64,000 nucleotides of DNA from contig JAKQQP010000399.1 of NCBI GenBank assembly GCA_029564115.1, positions 1 through 64,000 of the forward strand, given 5' to 3'. The first letter of the stretch is position 1; every line of letters begins with the position of its first letter. Below, one piece after another: positions 8,989-18,578 of this stretch. The translations under genes were made by a program, and so were the position numbers. Source of the DNA: Candidatus Rifleibacteriota bacterium. GTDB taxonomy: Bacteria; Riflebacteria; Ozemobacteria; Ozemobacterales; Ozemobacteraceae. Below the pieces are notes generated by a model. The model worked only from the letters and a program-made list of their open reading frames with translations, ran no database searches and was not told the origin of the DNA.

Positions 8989-9192
8989 AAATCCTCCATA
9001 TGATGCAGATCGTTAAACACTTCTCACGCAATCGCAATGATGACATACATCTGCGACGCCAGGCAACACTAAAAATATTGAAACAGGGTTATAAAAAGTT
9101 GAGCGAAGCCAAAATGTGGTATAAAAAAAACAGTAGTCCAAACTTTTGCAACAACAGCTCTCGTTATAAAAAATTACCGAAAAGCAGCGAAA

Positions 9193-9831
9193 ATGAAACA
9201 GATCGACATTGAAACCTGGAAACGCAAAGAGCACTTTAAGCATTTCTGCAGTCTTGACGACCCCTACTGGGGTATATCGACCGCCCTCGACTGTGCCGCA
9301 ACTCTGCAAGCTGCCAAAGAAAGCGGCGAATCATTTTTTCTGCGTTATCTGCACAAGTCTTTGATTGCGGCAAACCGTGTCGAAGAGCTGAGATTGCGCA
9401 TCATCGACGGTAAAGTATATTGCTTTGACCATATAAATGGCTCTGCAACAGTGCTTCGACCCGACGAAACTTTCGGGTGCTGTTTTATCGAATTTTTCGA
9501 CAATTTCAAAACTTTTGCTACTGAGGCTGCAAAAAATATCGAACAAACCAGGTCATGTTCAGGAATGTGCCTTGACCAGAATAACCGGGTCGACCAGATT
9601 TATTACTCGAGCATCCCCTGGCAGCACTTTACCGGTCTGACCTATTCTAAATCGCTAAATTCTGAAGATTCGGTTCCGAGAATCACCTTCGGCAAAGTTC
9701 AACAACAGGGCGAAAAACAGATGCTTCCCGTTGCCATTCAAGTACACCACGGCCTGGTAGACGGCCTGCATGTGGCCCGGTTCCTGGAACATTTTCAAAA
9801 ACTGCTGGAAGCATCTGATCCGGGGCTGTAA
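9193..9831 (+). CDS. Chloramphenicol acetyltransferase (CatA)-like acyltransferase
   Basis: 212 residues, the usual CAT length. The N-terminus (IDIETWKRKEHFKHF) matches the family opening. The C-terminal catalytic signature HHGLVDGLHVARF carries the HHxxxDG motif, whose second His is the general base. The middle holds IPWQHFTGL, matching the conserved CAT region. Family members acetylate chloramphenicol or other acceptors from acetyl-CoA as trimers. Chromosomal copies without resistance context often have unknown acceptors, so resistance should not be assumed. The gene is divergent from the MbtH-domain gene (204-bp gap) and converges with mscS, leaving 2 bp. Confidence 0.83.
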   Translation: MKQIDIETWKRKEHFKHFCSLDDPYWGISTALDCAATLQAAKESGESFFLRYLHKSLIAANRVEELRLRIIDGKVYCFDHINGSATVLRPDETFGCCFIEFFDNFKTFATEAAKNIEQTRSCSGMCLDQNNRVDQIYYSSIPWQHFTGLTYSKSLNSEDSVPRITFGKVQQQGEKQMLPVAIQVHHGLVDGLHVARFLEHFQKLLEASDPGL

Positions 9832-9833
9832 AT

Positions 9834-10652
9834 TCAGGCTTCAGGCGGCACGGCAACAGTCAGACTGCTGCCTGCAGCAAACTTCAACCCGGCAGCAGAC
9901 AACGCCGCCTTGCCACGGCTGGTCAGATCTGAGATGTATATAAATGCATCGCGACCATCGACAGGATAAGCTCTGATACGGTATTGAGTCGCCCACGGCA
10001 ATTCTTTCAGCGACACACGAACGGTTCGAGAAAACTGGGTGTAAGGGCTCGTGAGAGCAACATCCTGCAATATCTGCCGAACCAATTCGGGGTCGTGTTC
10101 AGGGTTCAGATAAAACAAAGTCGAGCACTGCTGTTCACGACAACCATCGTTGGAGTTATAAATACTGCCGTTCCAGATGCAGTTATGGGGAATTGTAACC
10201 ACATCATCGTCAGGGGTAGTCAGCTTGAGAGAGCGCAGATTTATCGCCTGCACTTCCCCATAGATGCCATTGATCGTCACCCGGTCACCCACCCGATAGG
10301 GCTGCTCATAAACGGCTATAATCCCGGCTATCAGACTCGAAGCAAAATCTTTGAACGCGAAACCGATAGCAAGACCAACCGCGCCGAAAAAGGCGATAAA
10401 ATTCTGCATGGTCGGTTCAACCACCGTCGGAACAAGCAAAAGCAGCGTAACGCCAGTTATCAGAAGTCTAAAAATAGGTATCATCGGCAGCAGATAATAA
10501 CTGAATCTTGGCGGCAAAAGTCGTGCCAAAGCGGGAATAAGCCTTCGCACCAGGCCACTCAAAACCAACGCTGCCAAAAGCAGAACAAAAATATACAAAA
10601 ACGGAATCTGCTCAAAATCTCTGAAAATCTGTTCAGGAATAGGGTTTGCCAT
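9834..10652 (-). CDS. mscS: Small mechanosensitive channel, MscS family
   Basis: 272 residues with three N-terminal membrane segments (about 18-38, 55-80, 88-120). The pore-lining third helix carries the Ala/Gly pattern AFFGAVGLAIGFAFKDFASSLIAG. It is followed by the beta-domain hallmark VGDRVTINGIYGEVQAINLRSLKLTTPDDDVVTIPH and a C-terminal alpha/beta domain. It forms a heptameric inner-membrane valve that opens on hypo-osmotic shock. The start codon lies 2 nt after the stop of the upstream ATPase-like gene (TAA-CT-ATG), so the two are translationally coupled. Confidence 0.9.
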   Translation of the reverse strand: MANPIPEQIFRDFEQIPFLYIFVLLLAALVLSGLVRRLIPALARLLPPRFSYYLLPMIPIFRLLITGVTLLLLVPTVVEPTMQNFIAFFGAVGLAIGFAFKDFASSLIAGIIAVYEQPYRVGDRVTINGIYGEVQAINLRSLKLTTPDDDVVTIPHNCIWNGSIYNSNDGCREQQCSTLFYLNPEHDPELVRQILQDVALTSPYTQFSRTVRVSLKELPWATQYRIRAYPVDGRDAFIYISDLTSRGKAALSAAGLKFAAGSSLTVAVPPEA

Positions 10653-10654
10653 AG

Positions 10655-11923
10655 TTACATCGCATCCTGCAGGTGATCCTGTTCAGCGAGAAAACGTCTG
10701 ACAGCGGGGTAACCCTGCCAGCTGGCACGCCAGACATCGTTTTCATTCACAATAATACCCGCCTTCTGAAGCCTGTTCAACAAGCCAATGAGCTGATCTT
10801 TTCCGAAATTCAACAGATCAAAAATCATATCTGTCTCCAAACCATCGTGCTGCAAAAGAAACAACAACAAAAAAGCGCCTGCCTGCCCGATATCTGAAGG
10901 CATGGTCGGCAGATCAACGTCTTTAAATGCCTTTACCCAAATGGTTTTAGCCTTCTCGGCGGCGGCGGCATCTTTGTCAGCCACCTCACGTGCCATATCG
11001 GCTACATCTTCATCGGGCGCCAGCTTCAGACTGTTGCGCCATATAGACCAGGCAACGAGAGGCACCCCCCGCGATTCTACCGCCAGCTTTTTCATGAAGG
11101 CCGAAGGGAAAGCGGCAGACGAACTATCGGCTTTTACCATCGCCGACTCAAGCCGCCCTTTCCCTGTCAATTCAGGGGGAAGGACGAAGCCGCCATTGTC
11201 GGCTTGCCTGAAGACAGTCGGACGAAAACTCCGGCTCGATTCGAGCGAACAAAAAAGCTGCTGTAAATCTTGCGCCGAAAGACTCTGCAGAAAATAAAAC
11301 CGATTGAAGCTGTCACGAATGTGCATTGCAGAGTCAAGATATTGCCAAAGCCAACTGCCACAGCCAACAACACAACGCTGCCGACTGCGAAAAAGCTTTG
11401 AAACAAGTTTTCGCAAATGTTCCAGACCGTTATAGTGGCGTAGAAAAAATGCTTCGAGTTTTAAAATAACCAGCGGCAGATCACTCTTTTCGGGAATCGT
11501 ATCGAGCCAGTTGAAATCGCGGCTCTTCAGAGCCTGATAATCTGGAGCGACAAGAATTGGCCAGCCGGCGTTTTCTGCCAATTTTTGCAGCATTTCAGCA
11601 AGGCCGCTGCCATAGGGGGCGACAAAAACACGAAAATTGCCTTCCGGGTTCTCGTCTTCAAGCCACGGCGATAACAGGTCGGCCATTGCCGCTGCTGCTT
11701 TCTTCCAGTCAGGGTAAGGCGCCAGCCAGTCTACCAGAGAACCCGGAGCATTTTTAAGTTCAGATTGAACCGCTTCCATGCCATTTTCGTCGTCTTTACC
11801 AATGAGCCCGGAAAACAATTTCTGCAAAAACGAGTGGGCTTTCTTGCCGGCAGGCTCTGTCGGCAATTCAAATTTATCGGGTTTTACGAAGTTCCAGAGG
11901 CTCGCGCCCTTTTCTTCAGGCAA
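10655..11923 (-). CDS. Degenerate AAA/STAND-like ATPase with C-terminal winged helix
   Basis: 422 residues starting at a TTG (11921-11923) with a GGAG site about 10 nt upstream; no in-frame ATG is better placed. Residues about 95-230 look like a P-loop NTPase core in which the Walker A position reads APYGSGLAEML, lacking the Lys. A Walker-B-like hydrophobic strand (LPLVILKLEAF) and a sensor-like VVGCGSW follow. The C-terminal 80 residues (LLLFLLQHDGLETDMIFDLL... LLNRLQKAGIIV) form a winged-helix. Such ATPase/wHTH proteins often act as STAND-type switches. The missing Lys suggests weak or no ATP hydrolysis. It is co-transcribed with mscS, implying a linked envelope-stress role (inference). Confidence 0.55.
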   Translation of the reverse strand: MPEEKGASLWNFVKPDKFELPTEPAGKKAHSFLQKLFSGLIGKDDENGMEAVQSELKNAPGSLVDWLAPYPDWKKAAAAMADLLSPWLEDENPEGNFRVFVAPYGSGLAEMLQKLAENAGWPILVAPDYQALKSRDFNWLDTIPEKSDLPLVILKLEAFFLRHYNGLEHLRKLVSKLFRSRQRCVVGCGSWLWQYLDSAMHIRDSFNRFYFLQSLSAQDLQQLFCSLESSRSFRPTVFRQADNGGFVLPPELTGKGRLESAMVKADSSSAAFPSAFMKKLAVESRGVPLVAWSIWRNSLKLAPDEDVADMAREVADKDAAAAEKAKTIWVKAFKDVDLPTMPSDIGQAGAFLLLFLLQHDGLETDMIFDLLNFGKDQLIGLLNRLQKAGIIVNENDVWRASWQGYPAVRRFLAEQDHLQDAM

Positions 11924-12177
11924 ATCTGATCATCTCCAACGCTATATTCTGGAAAAGATTTTAACACGCCGCCAGCAAATTGCATAATCTTTGTAGAACA
12001 ATGGCAGTGTCAGGTTGAAGCTATAATTCCCAAAATATTACAGACAGCCTTCTTGCTGAAAGCCAGGTGTGATATTATTTGAAGCGAGAGGACAACAGGT
12101 AAGGTCTTGAAACCACAGCTCTTGAAAAGAGTTTTCAGAGACCCGGCTCTCAAGCTTTTAAACCAGGAAATACCATA

Positions 12178-13584
12178 ATGATGAATCAGGCAATCATTGC
12201 AAACGCACCCTACAGCCTTATTGTGCATGCAGGCGCCCATATCGGCCAGGAAGTCGAAAACTACCGAGCGCTCGGTGCGCAAAAAATATTGTGGATCGAA
12301 GCTGACCCGGCAATTTTCGACCGCCTTAAACAAAACCTCAGTCGCGCCGAAGCAGCGGCTTCGAAGAAGCTCAACCACCTGATGGTCAATGCCATGATCG
12401 GTGCCAGAGACGGAGAGGCCGTCGACTTTCACGTTTTCAACAATGACGGCCAGTCTTCGTCACGCTTCGAACCTACAGATGCCTTAAAAAACAGATGGGC
12501 GGGCCTCGACGTTATCGGTTCTCCGAAAAAGCTCATAACTTACCGTCTCCAGACTGCCTTTGCCTCTGTGGGTCTTCAAGAAAGCGACTTTGCCAATGCC
12601 CTGCTGGTTCTCGATCTTCAGGGCGGTGAGTATGAAGCTCTGCTCGGTCTGGGTGACGACATAAAAAAATTCGCTGTTGTCGAAACAGAAGTATCGAGGG
12701 AACAGATCTACAAAGGGCAAAAAACCTTTGAATATCTCGACGGTATTTTCAATCTGAGCGGCTTCAAAATCGCAGCAACCGCCGATAACGAAATACCATG
12801 GCACGGCGACATAGTCTATCTGCGCAACGGCCTTGAACTGGCTCTTCAGCCTCATCTAAGCAAATTTTTCAGCGCCCTCACCGGCATGCGCGAAATAAAC
12901 AAAAACAGCAACCTGCGAACAGAGCTGTCTGATTTTCTGCAGTTCTGCATTACCAGATTTCAGCAGTCTTCAGCTCAGCTATTACAGGATCTTTTCGTAT
13001 TATTCATGTGCAAAGAAAAACGTGGCGGTTATTTTGTCGAATTCGGGGCGGCAGACGGTCTGATGCTCAGTAACACTCTTCTTCTCGAAAAAGAATACGG
13101 CTGGTCAGGCATACTTGCTGAACCGGCAAAAAAATGGCGGGCCGATCTGGCAAAAAACAGAACCGCCACCAAAGACTACCGCTGTGTCTACAAAGTCGAC
13201 GGCAATGTTCTTGAATTCGTCGAAGCAGAAAACGGCGAACTCTCGACACTGAACGAATTTCGTGAAAGTGACTATCACGCCGACAAAAGAGAAAATGGCC
13301 TGAGATACAGCGTCGAAACCGTCAGTCTTAAAACATTGCTCGACGAACACAACGCTCCTGAAGTGATAGATTATCTTTCAATAGACACTGAAGGTTCAGA
13401 ACTCGAGATCATCAAAAGCTTCGATTTTTCGGCATATAAATTCAAAATCATCACCGTAGAGCACAACCTGAGCGAAGCCCGCCACGAAATATACGCCATT
13501 CTGACGCGGGCTGGTTACAAACGCATTTTCAGCCAGGTTTCAGCTTTCGACGACTGGTATATCAACCCGAAACTGTTGCCGTAA
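12178..13584 (+). CDS. Tandem FkbM-family methyltransferase
   Basis: 468 residues containing two complete SAM-dependent methyltransferase domains of the FkbM type. Domain 1 spans about 10-215 (SAM loop VHAGAHIGQE, acidic strand IEADP, later VLDLQGGEYEALLGLG). Domain 2 spans about 260-468 (VEFGAADG, then IDTEGSELEIIKSFDF near 400, the FkbM signature). A helical linker joins them. FkbM enzymes O-methylate sugars and polyketides, often in O-antigen or glycan gene clusters. Here no glycosyltransferase neighbours are present. A modest AGGA site precedes the ATG. The two domains are clearly diverged, so this is an old fusion, not a recent duplication. Confidence 0.85.
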   Translation: MMNQAIIANAPYSLIVHAGAHIGQEVENYRALGAQKILWIEADPAIFDRLKQNLSRAEAAASKKLNHLMVNAMIGARDGEAVDFHVFNNDGQSSSRFEPTDALKNRWAGLDVIGSPKKLITYRLQTAFASVGLQESDFANALLVLDLQGGEYEALLGLGDDIKKFAVVETEVSREQIYKGQKTFEYLDGIFNLSGFKIAATADNEIPWHGDIVYLRNGLELALQPHLSKFFSALTGMREINKNSNLRTELSDFLQFCITRFQQSSAQLLQDLFVLFMCKEKRGGYFVEFGAADGLMLSNTLLLEKEYGWSGILAEPAKKWRADLAKNRTATKDYRCVYKVDGNVLEFVEAENGELSTLNEFRESDYHADKRENGLRYSVETVSLKTLLDEHNAPEVIDYLSIDTEGSELEIIKSFDFSAYKFKIITVEHNLSEARHEIYAILTRAGYKRIFSQVSAFDDWYINPKLLP

Positions 13585-13588
13585 GACC

Positions 13589-14524
13589 TTAGCGAGGCAG
13601 AGTCTCGAAACCTTCGCCGTAGACCTGCGCGGTATCCTGGATCACCACAAACGAATCGGGGTCAGCATCAGCAATAAGGCGCCTCAAAGTCGGCACACGA
13701 CTTCTGCCGATCACCGTCGCCAAGGTCGTTTTTTCGACACCGCTGAAACCGCCATGCGACTGGTATTCGGTCACCCCACGTGAAAGCTCCGTAAAAATAA
13801 GGCGCTTGATCTTCGCCGGGTTGCTGGTAATGATCATGACCAGCTGATTGGCCCTGAATCCGTTCAATACGGCATCAAGAGTTCGGGCCTGAATGAAAAT
13901 GAAGATAAACGAGTACATCATGGTTTTAAAACCGACCATTGCATCGGCAAAGGTGAAAAAGCCGATGAACAACACAAAAGAATCGGTTACCAGCAGTGTC
14001 TTCCCCACCGGAATATGCTTCACCTTGCGCACAACCTGTGCCAGAGCATCAGCACCGCCAGTAGCCGCACCTTCATTGAAAACTATAGCCATGCCTGCAC
14101 CAATGGCCAGGGCACCGTAAATAGAGGCGACAAGCAGCTCCTGGTCGAGCAATTGCCTGATTTTTACGTCATAACCGCGACTCTGCAAATACCAGAGAAA
14201 AATATCCATCGAAAAATACAACAGCGAAGTCGAATAGATCGAGCGAGCTCCGAACGACTTGCCAAGCACCCGCACCGAAGCGGCAAAAATTATCAGAGTG
14301 AGAGTCCATGAAACGATACCCACAACCGGCAGCATGCGCCCGTCGGCAAAAATATTGCCCAGAAACTTGGCCGTAATGATGCCAAGCCCGGTAACACCAC
14401 CCTCAAAAAGATTCAGAGGCAGAATAAAAAGCACATAACCAAACGACGAGAGCAACGTTCCGAGAGTGATCCAAAGCCATGAACCACCGGCATCACCGCT
14501 AATCTGATCTTTGTTGCTGGGCAT
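13589..14524 (-). CDS. YitT family integral membrane protein
   Basis: 311 residues from the ATG at 14524, chosen because it has a good ribosome site (GGAG, about 8 nt upstream); an in-frame ATG at 14563 would add 13 residues. Five to six membrane helices (GTLLSSFGYVLFILPLN.., WTLTLIIFAASVRVLG) carry the YitT membrane-domain motif NEGAATGGADALAQV. A cytoplasmic C-terminal ferredoxin-like DUF2179 domain follows (VMIITSNPAKIKRLIF... VIGRSRVPTLRRLI). The biochemical function of the family is not established. It converges with the FkbM gene (4-bp gap). Confidence 0.85.
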   Translation of the reverse strand: MPSNKDQISGDAGGSWLWITLGTLLSSFGYVLFILPLNLFEGGVTGLGIITAKFLGNIFADGRMLPVVGIVSWTLTLIIFAASVRVLGKSFGARSIYSTSLLYFSMDIFLWYLQSRGYDVKIRQLLDQELLVASIYGALAIGAGMAIVFNEGAATGGADALAQVVRKVKHIPVGKTLLVTDSFVLFIGFFTFADAMVGFKTMMYSFIFIFIQARTLDAVLNGFRANQLVMIITSNPAKIKRLIFTELSRGVTEYQSHGGFSGVEKTTLATVIGRSRVPTLRRLIADADPDSFVVIQDTAQVYGEGFETLPR

Positions 14525-14631
14525 GAAAATTTCTCCGGATAAATATATGACAGGTCTGCCCATTCATAATGCCCTAAATTCAATGCTTATGCAAGCACCA
14601 GCACCGCCGAAGAGAGTGCCGAAGTTTGGGT

Positions 14632-14661
14632 TTGCCTGTGCACCGACAAAACGTTTATAAT
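14632..14661 (+). promoter_or_regulatory. Candidate promoter for the exported protein at 14693
   Basis: TTGCCT (14632-14637), an 18-nt spacer and TATAAT (14656-14661) lie about 31 bp before the start codon, in a gap between divergent genes. Confidence 0.5.
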
Positions 14662-14692
14662 CTACCCCAACGAAAATAACAAAGAGGTCTTT

Positions 14693-15250
14693 ATGACAAA
14701 GGGAAAAATCGCTCTGCTTCTTGCAGCCATAGGAGCTTTCTGCTTTCACCCTGTTGCAAATGCCGATCAGATTACCGATACAACAACCGGCAGCGGGCCA
14801 GATATCTTGCAAAGTCAGCAGGGCAACGAAGCGGCAGAGCGCATTACTCCTGCAAATGCTCCCAACACAGAGAACGAGACATGGCAGGAACTCGTTTACG
14901 GCTCCAACTGGCAACGCGAGAGAGAAAAAATAGCGGCGGTACTGCCAGAATTCGCAGCCGGGCTGGCTATCGTTGCCAGCGCCCCGGATACCGCCGAAGT
15001 GACGGCTTTACCTGTAGATACAGCCCAGAACATTGTTCTGGCGATTAACAGATATTACATGCTGCTCGACAAAATAGTCATCGGTTATGCCGGGCGCAAA
15101 TTCAAAATAGCTGCAGCACGGCGCATCGATGGCTACATACTTCTCTGGCTTGAAGAACCCGAAGTGATGGACGGTGGACGGGCCATTATTTATTCTGTCG
15201 AAAATAACAGAATCGTAGCAGATTTTTATGACGGCGGCCTCAGGGGCTGA
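14693..15250 (+). CDS. Exported protein of unknown function
   Basis: 185 residues with a signal peptide (1-24, cut after VANA), a low-complexity Thr/Gln/Asn-rich segment (about 25-65), and a C-terminal beta-rich domain (about 85-185; IVIGYAGRKFKIAAARRIDGYILLWLEEPEVMDGG in parts). I recognise no family. It has its own likely promoter and lies 88 bp before the RND pump gene, with no terminator seen between, so it may be co-transcribed with the pump. Confidence 0.7.
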   Translation: MTKGKIALLLAAIGAFCFHPVANADQITDTTTGSGPDILQSQQGNEAAERITPANAPNTENETWQELVYGSNWQREREKIAAVLPEFAAGLAIVASAPDTAEVTALPVDTAQNIVLAINRYYMLLDKIVIGYAGRKFKIAAARRIDGYILLWLEEPEVMDGGRAIIYSVENNRIVADFYDGGLRG

Positions 15251-15338
15251 CTGGCAAACCAATCAAACCGGCTTTGCTTTTTGTATTACTTTGTGTTATC
15301 TATTATCTGTACATTTATTTTTGTAACGAGGTTGAAGA

Positions 15339-18300
15339 ATGGAAAACCAGGATCGCCATGAAGCGCCAGGCTTCATAGAATCTATAGTTAAAACCTTTCT
15401 AACAGGGCCACTGTCGATTCTTCTCATCGTATTCGCGGCCATTGCCGGTATGATGGCAATAAATCTCACGCCACGCGAAGAAGAACCACAGATTGTTGTA
15501 CCCATGGTCGATATTTATGTCGGCTTTCCCGGTCATTCGCCGCGCGAAGTCGAAGAACTGGTGACCCGCCCCCTTGAAAAACTGATGTGGCAGATCGACG
15601 GTGTCGAGCACGTCTACTCGATGAGTCAGCGCGACCAGTCAATGGTGACGGTGCGCTTTTACGTCGGCCAGGACCGCGAACGAGCCATGGTCAAAATTCG
15701 CGACAAGGTAGACGGCCACCAGGACATCGTACCACCAGGCGTCAGCCATTGGATGATCAAGCCCGTCGAAATTGACGATGTGCCAATCGTAACGTTGACG
15801 CTCACCTCTCCCGACTCCAGCGCTTCTGAACTGCGCCGTATCGCCGAAGAAACAGAAGCACGCCTGGCGAGAGTCCGCAATGTTTTCCGCTCTGAAATTC
15901 ACGGCGGTTACCGTCGCGAAGTCAGAATCGAAGCCGATCAAACCCGCATGCAAGCTTTAGGAGTCTGCTTCGCCGACATTCAGATGGCAATAGCCGGCAA
16001 CAACCTCATTGCCGATTCAGGCCGCATAGTAGCGGGAGAAACAAGTCTGCGCCTTCTTTCAGGCAAAGTCATCAGATCGGCCGCCGAAATTTCCCGTATT
16101 CCGATCAGAGCGGTCAACGGGCGACCGGTCTATGTCGAAGATGTTGCCGCGGTATTAGACACAGTCGAAGAACCTGATCATTATCATCATTCAACCTATG
16201 GTCAGGCATCGGGCAAAAGCGAAAGTGGCGAAAGGCACCCGGCAGTGACCATATCTTTCAGCAAAAAGAAGGGCACAAATGCCGTAGAAGTAGCCAGAGA
16301 AATAGTTGCTGAGGCCGAAAAACTTAAAGGCAAGGTTATTCCGCCAGAAGTAGACATGATCATCAGTCGAAATTACGGTGCCACAGCCGATGAAAAGGTT
16401 AATGAACTGCTGTCGAGCATGCTTTTCGCCATTCTGACAGTTGTCGGCCTCATGGCCTTCACCATGGGCTGGCGGGCTGCGATAGTCGTGGGGCTCTCGG
16501 TGCCGGTCAGTTTCGCTCTGGCACTTTTTATCAATCTTATTTCTGGCTACACAATCAACCGCGTCACCCTGTTTGCCCTGATACTAAGTCTCGGCCTGGT
16601 CGTCGATGACCCGATCACCAACGTCGACAACATTCAGCGCCACCTGCAGATGGGCAAAACCACCCCTGAAAAATCGACAGTCAACGCCGTCATGGAAGTA
16701 ATTGTGCCGGTCATCATGTCGACTCTCGCTATCATCGTCTCTTTTGTGCCAATGTTTTTTATTACCGGCATGATGGGCCCATACATGGGGCCAATGGCAA
16801 TCAACGTGCCCCTTACAGTTACATTTTCAACCCTCTGCGCTCTGACTTTTGTGCCATGGGTGGCATTAAAGCTTCTCAAAGGGGTAAAAAGCGAAGACAG
16901 CGGGCAGAACGACGGGGTTCCGCCATGGATCAGTCGCTTTTACCGCCTGATAATGTCGCCATTTTTAAAAAAGCGCAATGCAATCGTTCTGATTATCGCA
17001 ATCTTCGCCATGCTGGGCGGTTCGATATTGCTGATGGCATTCAGAAAAATCCCTCTGAAAATGCTGCCCTTCGACAACAAAGATGAACTGCAGCTGGTCG
17101 TCGATATGCCTGAGGGTGCTTCGCTCGAGCTTACCGACCGTGCCGTACGCGAATTCGAAAAGTATCTGGCCCGCGTCAACGAAGTGAAAAGCATACAGTC
17201 CTACGTCGGCATACCTGCACCAATAGATTTCAACGGCCTGGTTCGCCACTACAACCTGCGCCGCAGCTCAAACAATGCTGACATCAGAATCAATCTGGCA
17301 CACAAAGGCAAAAGAACGCAGCAAAGTCACGCCATTGCCCTGCGTCTGCGCCCAGACCTGACAGCGATCGCCGACAAATACAATGCTGTGGTCAGCATTG
17401 TCGAGATACCTCCGGGACCACCCGTTTTCTCGACCCTCACCGTCGAAGTTTACGGCGACGAAGACCGCACTTACGAAGACATTCTCGCGGGCGCTGAATT
17501 TTTGCAGCAGCAGCTCAAAGAGGAAGACAGCATACATATAACCCAGATCGACAACATGAATCATTCAGAACATGACCGAATAGTATTCATACCCGATATT
17601 CGCAAGGCCGCCATGCACGGTTTGTCGGCCATGATGATTCAAAAAATGCTGATGCAGGCCATAAAAGGCAACCACATTGGGCTGGCTCACATCGATAACG
17701 AGCGTGAAGCCGTGCTGATCAGAGCCCGCCTGCCCTTTGCCGAGCGCAATAACCTGCAAAGACTGCGCGAACTGAGTCTGCGCGACCAGGCTGACAATCT
17801 CATTCCCGTTGGCGAGCTTGGCGATTTTATCGTCGAGAAAGAAGACCAGGTCATACAGCACAAGAACATGCGACCGGTCGTTTTCGTCACCGCCGAGTGC
17901 GTCGGACGCCCGCCGGCTGAAATCATTCTCGACATGTGGCTGCGCCTGCGCAAGATGCAACTGCCGCCAGGCATAACTTACGAGTGGGCCGGCGAAGGCG
18001 AATGGGAAATTACCGTCAGAGTCTTTCGCGATCTGGGCATTGCCTTTGCAATAGCGATGCTCGGCATTTATCTGCTGCTGGCAGTGCAGATGAACAATTT
18101 CATCATGCCGCTGCTGGTCATGTCAGCGATTCCGCTCGTCATTATCGGCATCGCGCCGGGCTTTTATCTGCTCAACCTGGTCAGCGGCGGTGTAGTCAGC
18201 GGCTACCCCGACCCGATCTTTTTTACGGCAACGGGCATGATCGGCATGATTGCCCTGGGCGGAATCGTCATCAGAAACAGTGTCGTATTGATTGAATTCA

Positions 18301-18578
18301 TCCAGGATTCGGTCAGACAGGGCAAAAGCCTTGAAGATGCAATTCTGGAAAGTGGTGCCGTGCGGTTTAGACCAATTATGCTGACGGCGGCCACTACTCT
18401 GCTGGGTGCCTGGCCGATCACCCTTGACCCGATTTTTTCGGGGCTGGCATGGTCGCTGATTTTTGGCCTGCTCGCCAGTACAATATTCACTATGCTTGTG
18501 GTTCCGACCATTTATTATTTCAGCCAGAAATCAGTTTCTGCAAATATTGAAACTGCCAACCAGGAGGTAAAATCATGA
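15339..18578 (+). CDS. RND-family efflux permease
   Basis: 1079 residues with the RND layout: an N-terminal helix (LSILLIVFAAIAGMMAINL), a large periplasmic loop beginning PREEEPQIVVPMVDI and GHSPREVEELVTRPLE (porter domain), six helices with the TM4 signature GLVVDDPITNVDNIQRH, a second porter loop, and a final six-helix block (GGIVIRNSVVLIEFI). It is an inner-membrane trimer that drives proton-coupled export. Substrate cannot be read from sequence; overall it resembles hydrophobe-type rather than heavy-metal pumps. The adaptor gene follows with a 4-nt ATGA overlap. The permease-before-adaptor order is the reverse of the common order, and no outer-membrane factor gene is in the window. Confidence 0.92.
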   Translation: MENQDRHEAPGFIESIVKTFLTGPLSILLIVFAAIAGMMAINLTPREEEPQIVVPMVDIYVGFPGHSPREVEELVTRPLEKLMWQIDGVEHVYSMSQRDQSMVTVRFYVGQDRERAMVKIRDKVDGHQDIVPPGVSHWMIKPVEIDDVPIVTLTLTSPDSSASELRRIAEETEARLARVRNVFRSEIHGGYRREVRIEADQTRMQALGVCFADIQMAIAGNNLIADSGRIVAGETSLRLLSGKVIRSAAEISRIPIRAVNGRPVYVEDVAAVLDTVEEPDHYHHSTYGQASGKSESGERHPAVTISFSKKKGTNAVEVAREIVAEAEKLKGKVIPPEVDMIISRNYGATADEKVNELLSSMLFAILTVVGLMAFTMGWRAAIVVGLSVPVSFALALFINLISGYTINRVTLFALILSLGLVVDDPITNVDNIQRHLQMGKTTPEKSTVNAVMEVIVPVIMSTLAIIVSFVPMFFITGMMGPYMGPMAINVPLTVTFSTLCALTFVPWVALKLLKGVKSEDSGQNDGVPPWISRFYRLIMSPFLKKRNAIVLIIAIFAMLGGSILLMAFRKIPLKMLPFDNKDELQLVVDMPEGASLELTDRAVREFEKYLARVNEVKSIQSYVGIPAPIDFNGLVRHYNLRRSSNNADIRINLAHKGKRTQQSHAIALRLRPDLTAIADKYNAVVSIVEIPPGPPVFSTLTVEVYGDEDRTYEDILAGAEFLQQQLKEEDSIHITQIDNMNHSEHDRIVFIPDIRKAAMHGLSAMMIQKMLMQAIKGNHIGLAHIDNEREAVLIRARLPFAERNNLQRLRELSLRDQADNLIPVGELGDFIVEKEDQVIQHKNMRPVVFVTAECVGRPPAEIILDMWLRLRKMQLPPGITYEWAGEGEWEITVRVFRDLGIAFAIAMLGIYLLLAVQMNNFIMPLLVMSAIPLVIIGIAPGFYLLNLVSGGVVSGYPDPIFFTATGMIGMIALGGIVIRNSVVLIEFIQDSVRQGKSLEDAILESGAVRFRPIMLTAATTLLGAWPITLDPIFSGLAWSLIFGLLASTIFTMLVVPTIYYFSQKSVSANIETANQEVKS

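Noticed and set aside
12178..12382. Alternative 61-codon frame near the FkbM start
   Set aside because: Out of frame with the clear SAM motif and without its own ribosome site.
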